In this document: positions 48,401 to 57,520 of the stretch, piece by piece | Position numbering within the stretch: the stretch's first letter is position 1 | Layout of the letters: the number at the start of each line of letters is the position of its first letter | From: Paraphysomonas bandaiensis | Taxonomy: Eukaryota > Chrysophyceae | Length of the DNA: 64,000 bases | Direction of reading: 5' to 3' | Assembly (NCBI GenBank): GCA_965644295.1 | Contig: CBFFRP010000212.1 | Coordinates: 51,509-115,508, forward strand | Notes under the pieces: model-generated | Told to the model about the DNA's origin: nothing | The model's database searches: none | The model's input: only the letters and a program-made list of their open reading frames with translations | Position numbers and translations under genes: made by a program

Positions 48401-50057
48401 AACATGTTGTCATGTCTACCAATAATTCGAGTGATATGTCGAGAGCTTATTCCATATGTGAGAGGGGCTGGTAGTTCTCGCTGTCTCGGTATAACAGGAG
48501 TCCCAGACAGCCTTGCAGCGCTGGCATTATTTACGTCGGAGTACTTTCGTATGAGTTTATTTATTCGAGCAGTGTCTGCGAAGGCCCCATCATCATCGGA
48601 TGATATAGACATCATGTCGATGAAGTAGTCTGCAGGGTTGCAGTGCCGCGGACAACAGTGCCCCATAGACTCGAAGTACGATATCATCTGCGAGGTCTTA
48701 CCACAATACGTTGGATGTCCCTTGCAAATCAGCAGGATAGAGTCGAACATATTAAATATATCCGCTCTTGGCTGGTGCAGAGTGCAAAGTGCAGCCTTAA
48801 GTCCTGTTGAGGTCACCACCTCCTTCAGAGTCTCCACTACATACTGGGCAGTGAATGAATCCAAGCCTGAAGTAAGCTCATCCGCACAGAGAATGTCGGG
48901 TTCAGATATAAGCTGAACTGCAATAGAGAGACGCCGTAGCTCACCCCCCGATGGTCCATTCTCTTTGGAACTGGAAGCTATCCTTAGATCTGCGCAATCT
49001 TTAAGCCCCAAATTCATAATTAATTCTTGTGTGAGCTTTTCGCACTCTGGCACCCCGCCACAGGGCAAATGGCAACGGAATGAACGCTGCGACCTCATAC
49101 GGGCTACGAACTGGATCGTCTCCCGAACGGTTAAATAAGGAAAGAAAACGTCGTCCTGAGGGATGTACCCAATAACGCATCGCGACATACCCTCAAACGA
49201 CAAGGACCCACTAAACTCCAAACGTTGTCTGTCGTACCGCCCTGCAATGGCATTTAGCAGAGTCGTCTTACCTGTGAAAACATATTAGTACTTCAGCTCA
49301 AGTAGAAAGACAGTTACAGTTTCTATACAAAATATATGAAGAGACCCGAGAGCTTACCACTGCCGCTTCCACCAAGTATCCCAAACATTGATTCACATGG
49401 CAGTGTTGTGGTGATTGGGTGCATCAGGACTTTCTTCGAGTTTTTCAGCTTAATGGAGAACTCATTGAACACAATTCTGCTATTCTTGGGACTGTCGAGG
49501 ATATCAATACCATCATCAGTCGCAAACCCGTCGTTTTGTGTCATGTCGCACAAATCCGCTTCATTGGAGTCATAAACATCGCTAGCATTAGCCAACCAGT
49601 GCTCAGAAGAACCAGTTTTCGTATGGCCGAATGAGCCAAACGACCCTAGACGATTCATTTCCACCTTGCTGTTGATCTTTGCCACACCAACTTTAGGAGG
49701 TGAATTAAACACAGAAGATCGCTGTGCATCTGAGGGAAAGTAGCTCGAGTATGTCTTCAAGTTTCTCTCTTTGCCACTTCGAGACCTGCTTCCAGATGAC
49801 TGCTTGCTCTCACGTGACAATTTACTTGAGGTGCTGAAGGAAGAGATGCTGCCTACAGATACACTCGATGCCTTCCTGGTAAACTCGTGAGTTCTTCCGA
49901 TCGCCTTGTTTTCTCTTCCACTGGCGTCATCAGGCAGCCTCGACATACTCGTAGATATCGTGCTCGTTGACTCCATCGACCGCGGCGAGATGCTACCATT
50001 GCTACTGACGCCCCCATTTGAACAGCTCTTATAAGAATGAGGGCCACTCGATTTCAT
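45440..50057 (-). CDS. Full-size ABCG (PDR/white-type) transporter, ~1489 aa
   Basis: Three exons, 50057-49358, 49271-46759 and 46696-45440, with introns of 86 and 62 nt. The architecture is NBD1-TMD1-NBD2-TMD2, the reverse order typical of ABCG. NBD1 has Walker A GGSGSGKTT, split by intron 1 after GSG, signature PSGGELRRLSIAV and Walker B ILCADE. NBD2 has GGSGSGKTS, signature ISGGELKRVSIG and Walker B VVCLLDE, followed by PTTGLDSF after intron 2. Each TMD shows about six hydrophobic helices. A Ser-rich ~190-residue N-terminal extension (SSKLSRESKQSSGSRSRSG) is probably a phosphoregulatory region. Such proteins export lipids, sterols or xenobiotics using ATP. No substrate can be inferred. The deviation PSGG instead of VSGG in the first signature is mild. 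Confidence 0.92.
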
Positions 50058-50291
50058 ATTTGACGGACAAAAACTATGACTGATATCCAGCTAACTACAA
50101 CAGAAAACAGACCGCTTCCATCTATAGGACCCATATGAGTAATTCAATATGATGTCAATGTGTGTGGAGGTACGATGTGTATCAGTGAAAGTGTCATGTG
50201 TCAAGTATGACAAGGGCCTGTTAGTGTGACAGTTCTATGATCACCTGACATCAATGCAGACGAACTGTAGACTACATATTCGTCTCATATA

Positions 50292-50305
50292 GAATACCGG
50301 TATAC
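50292..50305. promoter_or_regulatory. AATACCGGTATAC palindrome upstream of ABCG
   Basis: GAATACCGGTATAC lies 235 bp upstream of the ABCG start codon and differs from the 14-nt palindrome at two other promoters by one base. CAGTATACCGTTTAC and the palindrome AAGGAATTCCTT follow within 70 bp. Confidence 0.45.
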
Positions 50306-50470
50306 CCTACACCACCACATCTACCGGAGTGCACAGCTCTACAGTATACCGTTTACATAAAGGAATTCCTTATCGTACCATACAGTGGCGTATAATATAC
50401 AGCAGTACGTCAGGGTTGGATATAGAGGTACGTAGGAAATCCTCCTTCAAAATTTCGTATTTGGCTATGG

Positions 50471-50582
50471 AGGACTTCCAAAAATGCAACATCCGCACCG
50501 GATTTTTTGGGTTTTGTTCCACCCTTTGCTCCATTTTTTTGTTTTTTCGGATGTCCATGGATGTTGCATTTTTGGAAGTCCT
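50471..50582. repeat. Perfect 24-nt inverted repeat (foldback element)
   Basis: Arms at 50471-50494 and 50559-50582 are exactly complementary over 24 nt (core CTTCCAAAAATGCAACATCC). They are separated by 64 nt of T-rich sequence. CTATGG occurs directly outside the left arm (50465-50470) and just beyond the right arm (50584-50589), a possible 6-bp target duplication. It may be a MITE or a hairpin-RNA source in the ABCG upstream region. Confidence 0.6.
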
Positions 50583-51448
50583 TCTATGGTACAGTGGCAT
50601 ACAGCAGATCCGTGTGTGTCCCATAGTCCAGTGATGAGCCAATAGGTTGGCAGTTTTTAAAGCATATCATTAAGGATCGACTATCGTAAAAAGATTGTAG
50701 CTTCTAATGCTACCGCTGCCTGTCCCCTCACTCTTTCTATATCGATAATATGATAATATTAGGACTCACTCATAGAAAGATGAAACTAGTCATCCGTATC
50801 GAATTGAAAACTCAACAGGGAGTGACATTGTGACAGTACCTTGTAACACCTGTGGTTATCATTGTTGTAGAATCTACACGAAGCAGTTTAATATTTTGAT
50901 ATGAGCTTCGATTCACAAGTAGAAGTTGTAATTCACTGCCTTTACAGTATAGAATTGTGTCAGCAGTTTTCGAAAACAACTTGTTATCCATATAGTATGA
51001 AGATATTTACGTACTTATGATCTCATGCTGGTATGTAAGTTAATAGGTGCTTTACATAGCTGATTGCATGTTAAATAGCAGTATTCATGCCGAAACATCC
51101 AATGTATTCGAGAAAATTAAGAAGACCGAAACCATATATTAAATAATAGTTTACTTCGAAAACAGTTTATTCCCTATCTTCCTATCATTCTTGTGATAAA
51201 TAATAGAATCTTGATATCGAAAGATTATCTATATCCAGAACATTGAGCAGGACAACTATCCATATCGACGGCACCTGACGCTAATAATACCTAGGCTGTA
51301 GCGTTGTCATAGATTGCTTCTCGGAGTACAAACGCTCAATTATTAGTCAGTACAACATAACCAGTGGATGAAGTAAATTAGGATTCTACAACAGCTAGCA
51401 TAACGTTTAGGCATTGCTCGCCCGACAAACATTTCGACTGCTACTCCT
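50583..51448. other. Intergenic region
   Basis: About 870 nt of AT-rich DNA between the ABCG promoter and the 3' end of the SDR gene. I see nothing supportable in it. Confidence 0.5.
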
Positions 51449-52381
51449 CTATGTCCTATTCCCTAACATAAATGAACTACATGCCCCACATTGCGGCCCC
51501 TCCTGAGGACCGCACATACACCCTGGTCCACACTGGCAATCCGGGTTGGCACAGCAGGTGGTGGGTTCTTTGCGAGGGTAGTCTACACCCTCTACTTGGT
51601 CGTAGAAATCCACATGGTCACCTGTCTTAAATAATTCTTCGACTACGATGCGCACACACTTCAACGCGCTCGTATATGGAGACACAAGCTGCCCTTTTTC
51701 GTGCATTCCGCGGCACATGGACTGTATACCACTGTCAACATCACTGCTACTGCGGATAATTTCTTGCATGGCAGTATCCAGTGGGCCAGGGGCGTAATTA
51801 AGAACGCGGACGTTAGAACTTCCCGATAGTTCGCCTGCGATAACTTCAAAATACATCTCTACAGCAGCTTTGGTCGCGCAGTATGCACCAAAGCTCGAAG
51901 CAGGTTCCACAGCCCATAGAGACGATACATTGACTAGTATTACTCTAGCCGCAGTTTCAGAAGCTTTGATGCGACGAAGAAATTCAGATACAAGAATACA
52001 TGGGGACGTAACGTTCAGTTGTATAGTTTTAGAAAAACAGTCTATGTCTAATTCAGAACCAACAGGCTGTACTGGAAGCAGGGTGCCTGCGTTGTTGATG
52101 TAAACGATTTTCGAATAGGAGAAAGATCTATCGAGAATACGAGATGCTACATCCTCCAGACCATCCCCACTTGCTAAATCAGCTACAATAACTTCACATT
52201 TGGTAGATTTTCCCGGTCTACAGCTTTCAATTTCTCTAGCAGTTTCCTCCAAAGCAGATGCAGATCTCCCAACCAAAACACAATCCAATGAACAGAGAAG
52301 TGTTTCAGCGAAGGCAACACATAGTGCCTTTCCGAATCCCCTAGAGGCACCAGTAACTATCAAGAGATAACTGCAGACCAT
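51449..52381 (-). CDS. Sepiapterin-reductase-like SDR with Cys-rich tail, 310 aa
   Basis: Single exon, starting at the first ATG (MVCSYLLIVTGASRGFG). The Rossmann motif TGASRGFG, NNAG at the end of strand 4, and the catalytic Ser with YxxxK (YCATK) are all present. The fold length and SRGFGKAL, LNYAPGPLDTAMQ and LVSPYTSALK features fit sepiapterin reductase, which makes tetrahydrobiopterin using NADPH. The body of ~270 residues is normal. An added C-terminal tail contains CCANPDCQCGPGCMCG and then CGAC, nine cysteines in about 25 residues. Such CxCGxxCxCG patterns bind metals in other small proteins. Whether the tail is metal-binding here is inference. Other classical SDR activities cannot be excluded. 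Confidence 0.85.
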   Translation of the reverse strand: MVCSYLLIVTGASRGFGKALCVAFAETLLCSLDCVLVGRSASALEETAREIESCRPGKSTKCEVIVADLASGDGLEDVASRILDRSFSYSKIVYINNAGTLLPVQPVGSELDIDCFSKTIQLNVTSPCILVSEFLRRIKASETAARVILVNVSSLWAVEPASSFGAYCATKAAVEMYFEVIAGELSGSSNVRVLNYAPGPLDTAMQEIIRSSSDVDSGIQSMCRGMHEKGQLVSPYTSALKCVRIVVEELFKTGDHVDFYDQVEGVDYPRKEPTTCCANPDCQCGPGCMCGPQEGPQCGACSSFMLGNRT

Positions 52382-52848
52382 TCCTCTATATAATAATGAG
52401 TACTTCAAGACTTCAAGCCTAGTGTTGCCTTAGTTTGTTCTGTTGTTGTAAAATTATTGGAATTGCTCCCCATCCACCTCGAGACCTTCATTCCTGTTCT
52501 GTCTGTGGGGGAAGTTGTCAATCTAGCAAAAAAATCGTAAAGCAGGATGCGTATTTGGGTTTTAGACTTGAGGGACTTTGAAATACTGTACCATGGGTTT
52601 TAATATCAAAGTTGACATATTTTTGCCATGGATTTTCTAATATTTCAATTTCAAAAATTTCTAATATCTCAGAATAGGCTTTTTTGAGATTTTGGGATTT
52701 TAGGCCATTAAAAATGGCCAAATCACATATTGAAAAAGAAAACTACTGACCACTTTCACTCTTCGAATGAATACGAATGAAAGTATAATACAGTCAGCGG
52801 ATTGGAGTTTATGATTTCCTTCAACAACTTCTTCCACTTCCATGTGAT
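52382..52848. other. Divergent intergenic region with A/T tracts
   Basis: The 467 nt between two divergent starts holds long A/T tracts, CCATGG(A/G)TTTT repeats (~52,592 and 52,627) and a small hairpin TTTAGGCCATTAAAAATGGCC near 52,698. Unlike other divergent promoters in this window, I found no GTATACCGGTATAC-type motif. Confidence 0.45.
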
Positions 52849-54042
52849 ATGGCTGTGACTGAATGTTCTCAGTTTAACCTCAGAGCTGTTGTCAAGTTAC
52901 ATATCATAGAGAATATAGAGGTTATTGTGTTAGATAGGATGAAAGGCAACGGGTTCACATCTACTTTCCCCCGGCTAGTGCATTCTTTGGAAGAAATGTT
53001 CCAACAAACTCGACCGGTTGACACGGGTTACGCCTCAGCAAAAGACTTGTTATCGCAGTCATCTGGTCCAGGAAAACTTATTGCTGATCAAGCTCTCAGT
53101 AGTGAAGATAGCAAGGAATGGGGCTGCTCTCGAGCTGATAGTTTCGGTAGCATATTAGGGTCCAAGCGACATAACGACATCATCGATAGGCTGGATAATA
53201 TGCTTGCAGCTCAAAATAAATTAATGGGTACTGTCACAGAGGTCTGACGATCTAACTGAAACCACAAGCTCAGCTTACATTACATAGATGTCTGTAAAGT
53301 TGTCTAGCCGCCTGGATGGTGCCCGAGTGGATGCCGAGGAAAAGCATGAAATTCTCGCTAAGCAACACACAGAAATATTGAATTCACAGAAAAAGCTATG
53401 CGAGGAACTAATAAGCATGAAGAAATCTCTGTCTAACCTCGCGAACTCACATAATCCACGCTGCGAAGAAGCCAATGATGGTCATGAACTGCTGTTCAGT
53501 CCCGATGCGTTCGGCTCTAGACTAGAAAGTAGGTCGTCCGTGTAAATCCATATTCAGTACATTATAAATGTATACAGCACAGCAAGTCATTATTCTATAG
53601 TTGCATTTGATACGTGAACTATTGTATTGTATGTACAGTTGCCACTGGGATTGGGGACACCAACATTGAGGACGAGGACGATTTTTTGTCTGTGGGTATG
53701 AGCAGTATCAAGTGTTCCATGTATTACTTGTAATTTGTAGGCGCCTACATGAGTCAGTGCATAAGTGCGCCAGAGGACAGTGAAGTTTGTGTGGACCAGG
53801 AAGGAACCGGGCTGGATGCCATATTCAACGAAGTGGGGGATTTCCTTTCAAAGTGTGCTGAAACCACGAGCGCTACAGAAGTAGAGCATTTATCACCCAT
53901 AGATAGTACTCCAGAGTATATATCTACGTTTGACAAGAAAAGAAGTCGTATGGATTCCCACTTAGAGTCCTCAGACTCTCACAGGCGTTGCCTTCTGCAG
54001 GCCAACGATACAGAAAATAGCTGGAATTATGAGATCGCTTGA
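52849..54042 (+). CDS. Coiled-coil protein of unknown function, ~330 aa
   Basis: Four exons, 52849-53241, 53288-53528, 53639-53695 and 53741-54042, with introns of 46, 110 and 45 nt. The first has a GATCTAACTG branch-like sequence. The N-terminal ~130 residues are mixed and unrecognised. A strong coiled coil begins near residue 110 (DIIDRLDNMLAAQNKL) and continues through HEILAKQHTEILNSQKKL. The short third exon encodes an acidic block (NIEDEDDFLSVG). The C-terminal ~100 residues are Ser/Glu/Asp-rich and unstructured. There is no signal peptide or TM segment. It might be a cytoskeletal or scaffold protein. No family is claimed. Continuity through three splices supports the model. Confidence 0.65.
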
Positions 54043-54608
54043 TCAATACAACGCAGCATCTTTCATGTATTTATATGTCTGCAGACGAAGTAACGAGATA
54101 ATATGAAACTGTGTGTAATTGTTGCGTCTGGTTATTTCATGTTGTATAGGTAATCCGTGTAGAATAGCAAACGAAATTTCAATTGTAATCGTAACGTTAG
54201 GCTATTGCCAATGCCAAAGAGACTTGTAGTGCTACTACTGTGCATATTTTGGTATTATAACAACTTGGAGACGAGTAAATCGGAGATATATATCTATTGT
54301 AATACATTTCTAACAATCCTCGTTACATATAGCAATGAACTCAAGGTTATTTCGTTCAGCTCTGTATATCAACCAGTAAATTAACAGAAAATAGTGCTAT
54401 TCATATCCTGAGCAACTACTACAAAAAACGCTAATTATAGCAGCAGCTTCAGACTAGGACACAGCAAGTTGGTGTTTAAATTTCAATCAGCATTAACAGC
54501 ATTTCACTCACTTGATTTCGATAACTATCATTGACAATATTATATGGTAATACTAATGGTAATACTGTATAGAGCAGTGAAAACGAAATCAATAACAGAT
54601 ATAATCCT
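54043..54608. other. Convergent intergenic region
   Basis: About 570 nt of AT-rich DNA between two converging 3' ends, presumably the two 3' UTRs. No other feature was found. Confidence 0.5.
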
Positions 54609-57157
54609 TTAGTACTCAGAACACAATCCGGATGACGCATCAGGTCCCATGTAGAATTCCAGTGTATTCCCATTAAGAGCATGTTGGAATAAGATATCGT
54701 GCTCAATGACGGGCGACTTGTATTCTTCATCACCAATAATGAGCCTCTGCACGTACACATTTTCATCAGTATTGTTATACGCAGTAATCTTTAATACGGC
54801 ATCAGGCCCGTCCACGGAGCGCAGTACCAAGCTGGAAGAAGAAATGGACGGGCTACCAATGAAGTAGCGGTCAGTACCGGCCTGAGGAAATAACCCAAGG
54901 GAAGTGAAGAGCAAAAAAGAGCTCATGGATCCGTAGTCGTCATTGCCCGGTAGACCCTCAGGAGTAGCCGAGAAGTGCATGGGAATAATCTTGCGGGACC
55001 AGTATTGAGATCGCGTGCAGTCCAATAAGTTGAAAAACCAAAGAGTGGCATGACACACTTCGTTGCCAGCCCAGAAGTAAGGATTAGGAAGGAAGGACCC
55101 GATATGGTCGTGGGACTCAACATGCTTCTCGAAAAATGTTTCCAGGGACGACAGAAAATGATTTTTGGTAGGGAAAAGATCAATAAGGCCTTGCATGTCA
55201 TGTGGAACAAAGTAGAGCCAGTGAAATGCATCCCCCTCCTTGTACATATTCCAGCTTTGGGGCCCGATAGGATCCAGCGGACAATGCAGCTCCCCAGCTT
55301 CCGATTTTGAACACATCAATTCACGCAAAGGAGACCATATGTTTTTGTAGTTCTTGCTTCGAGACTGCGCTTCCTCTGCTACACTGAAGTCTTCCGTATA
55401 CTTAGACACACCAGCCAATAGAAAATCATCGAAGGCATATGACAGGGTAAGTGAGGCGGCAATGTCACTGGACTCCGTAGGCACATAGCCGTGTTCTAGA
55501 TAGAACTCAACACTGTTTCGACCATTAGGTGCACCAGGAACGGTTGCCTGCTCCAACATAGCGGCCTGAATCTCGGTAACATTGAAGTAATCGTCGTAAC
55601 CCTTTAGTAGACCCTCCAGAACCGCCGCAGCCCCATGCATGCCGATCATGCACCCACTCTCAGTACTCCCTAGAACCCAGCGTGGGAATGCCCCAGTTGT
55701 TTTTACCATGTCCTCTATACTCCTAAGAATACCTGATACAAGTAACCGTTATGCCATGCAATCAGCTGGATGGGATACACATACCGATGCCAAGGTCTTT
55801 TGTGGCCAGTAGTTGCCAGGGGAGCATAGCTCTGAAGGTATCCCACAGTGAAAGGTCTGAGAAGTAGGCCGTTGTGAGATCTTTCGAATCCCATGAAATT
55901 CCTCTATCCTCACTGACACTGTGTACCTTCTTATCCATCCCGAGGTACACTCCCCCAATTTCGGAATACACAGTAGGAGACATGAGGGTTCTGTAGTGGG
56001 CGGTATGCAGCTGCGTGAGAAGGTCTTCGCGGTCAATAGTGGAAACATCGATACCAACGCGGAAACGGTCAAGAGTATCGCACCACACACTTGTTGTTCT
56101 CTCGAGAGCCGCGTCGAATAATTGGTCCGAGCTGCTGGCGGAAAATTCAGACATTGCTGCCTCGAGGTTGATGCGAGCCTGTTCCTCACTGATGAAACTA
56201 ATTCCTACTCGCATCTACTACACAGTTAGGCATACATTTCAAGTACATCCAAGTTTTACTTACTTCGACAGCATGTCCTCCAGTTAGGCTAGCTAGGGCA
56301 TAAAGCCGACCGTCTTGTGATTCAGCCTCAAGTGACGTGCTGTCACATACACTGGCGGACTTGTTTCCATTACAGATTGTCCATCCACTCAGCCCTGTCC
56401 CCTCCAATTTCCCGTATATATATACCCATATCCCATGGCTCAGAGACCCATCAATTAATACCCGCCCAGTAAAAGACGAGAGAGAGGGGTCTACCTCCAA
56501 TCCAGCGTCCAAGCACTGTGGTGCGTCTGTCTGCAACAGTGCTGCAGCGTGGCAGATGTCCACCACCACCCCAAGTTGATCCTCCCCAGGCCCGGAGCTA
56601 AAATTGTACTTATGAATACCTGCGAACTCACTCACTGCAACCATCTCTGCAGATGCAGATGGGAGGTCTAAGAACACTGAATAGTAACCGGGCCTTGCAA
56701 CTTCCGTTTCTTTTCTAAAGGTGCTCCACCAAGTTGACTCAGTGGAAGAGAGTGCATCTGTAGTTAGATTTCTAACAGGCATCACTCCAAATGTTCCAAG
56801 ATCACTCACTCCAGCTCCAACTAGTCGGGTGTGCGAAAATCCTCGGATCATTGTGTCGTAATAGTTGTAGCCACTGAAGTGACGGAACTCAATATTTGCC
56901 GGTGAACTGGTAGTGTCCGGCCCAATCCTGAGTGCGCCATACGGTACTTGCGCTGCTGGGGAGACTATGATATAATAAACATATTTAACATTGATAGCAA
57001 GAAAAAGGAGTGTGTTACCAGATCCATAACCGAAACCAGGTCCAGAGCTCCCTATGAACACATCTACCGCGTCCAGACTACCGCTGTCACAGGAGGAGGA
57101 TGCGGCTACACACAATGAAAGAATCACTGCGGTCCGTGGTAGCAAATAGGTCAACAT
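54609..57157 (-). CDS. Secreted GH92 alpha-mannosidase, ~797 aa
   Basis: Four exons: 57157-57019, 56964-56264, 56214-55785 and 55732-54609, with introns of 54, 49 and 52 nt. A signal peptide (~1-22) precedes the GH92 N-terminal domain (DVFIGSSGPGFGYGS; AAQVPYGALRIGPDT; RGFSHTRLVGAG). The catalytic (alpha/alpha)6 domain shows VGISFISEEQARINLE, WRDTFR-like DTFRAMLPWQL, RWVLGSTESGCMIG and GNDDYGSMSSFLLFTSLG. A C-terminal strand region follows (YFIGSPS). Family enzymes cleave exo-alpha-mannose from N-glycans or yeast-type mannans and need Ca2+. It is likely extracellular or lysosomal. The 54-nt first intron is a multiple of three and lacks stops. Retaining it would insert a hydrophobic segment, so this call rests on the family alignment across GS-VSPAAQVPYG. 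Confidence 0.9.
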
Positions 57158-57520
57158 AGTGGATATATGTATGGGTGAAGTGTTGTGACAGGATGCACTA
57201 TTGTGCTACTGAATATATACGGCAGCTTATACACACAGTACCATACCATAGAGGAGAACTATACCCTTTCAGCTTTTCTGTAAAATTTCGAAATTTATAG
57301 GCCAGTAAACCAGAGTTTCTAGGTTGGAATGTAGTGTAAAAGACAACTAATCTATCATATAAAAGGGATGTTTTCGGGAGGTAGATATCAGCCATATACT
57401 GAATATGGGGCCACAGCATGATAATGATACAAGAAGACAACAACTATATATTGCAATCCTATTGAATGAAGAGCGATAGATATGCATTAGAAAGGTATGT
57501 GGAGGATAACTGACCACTGT

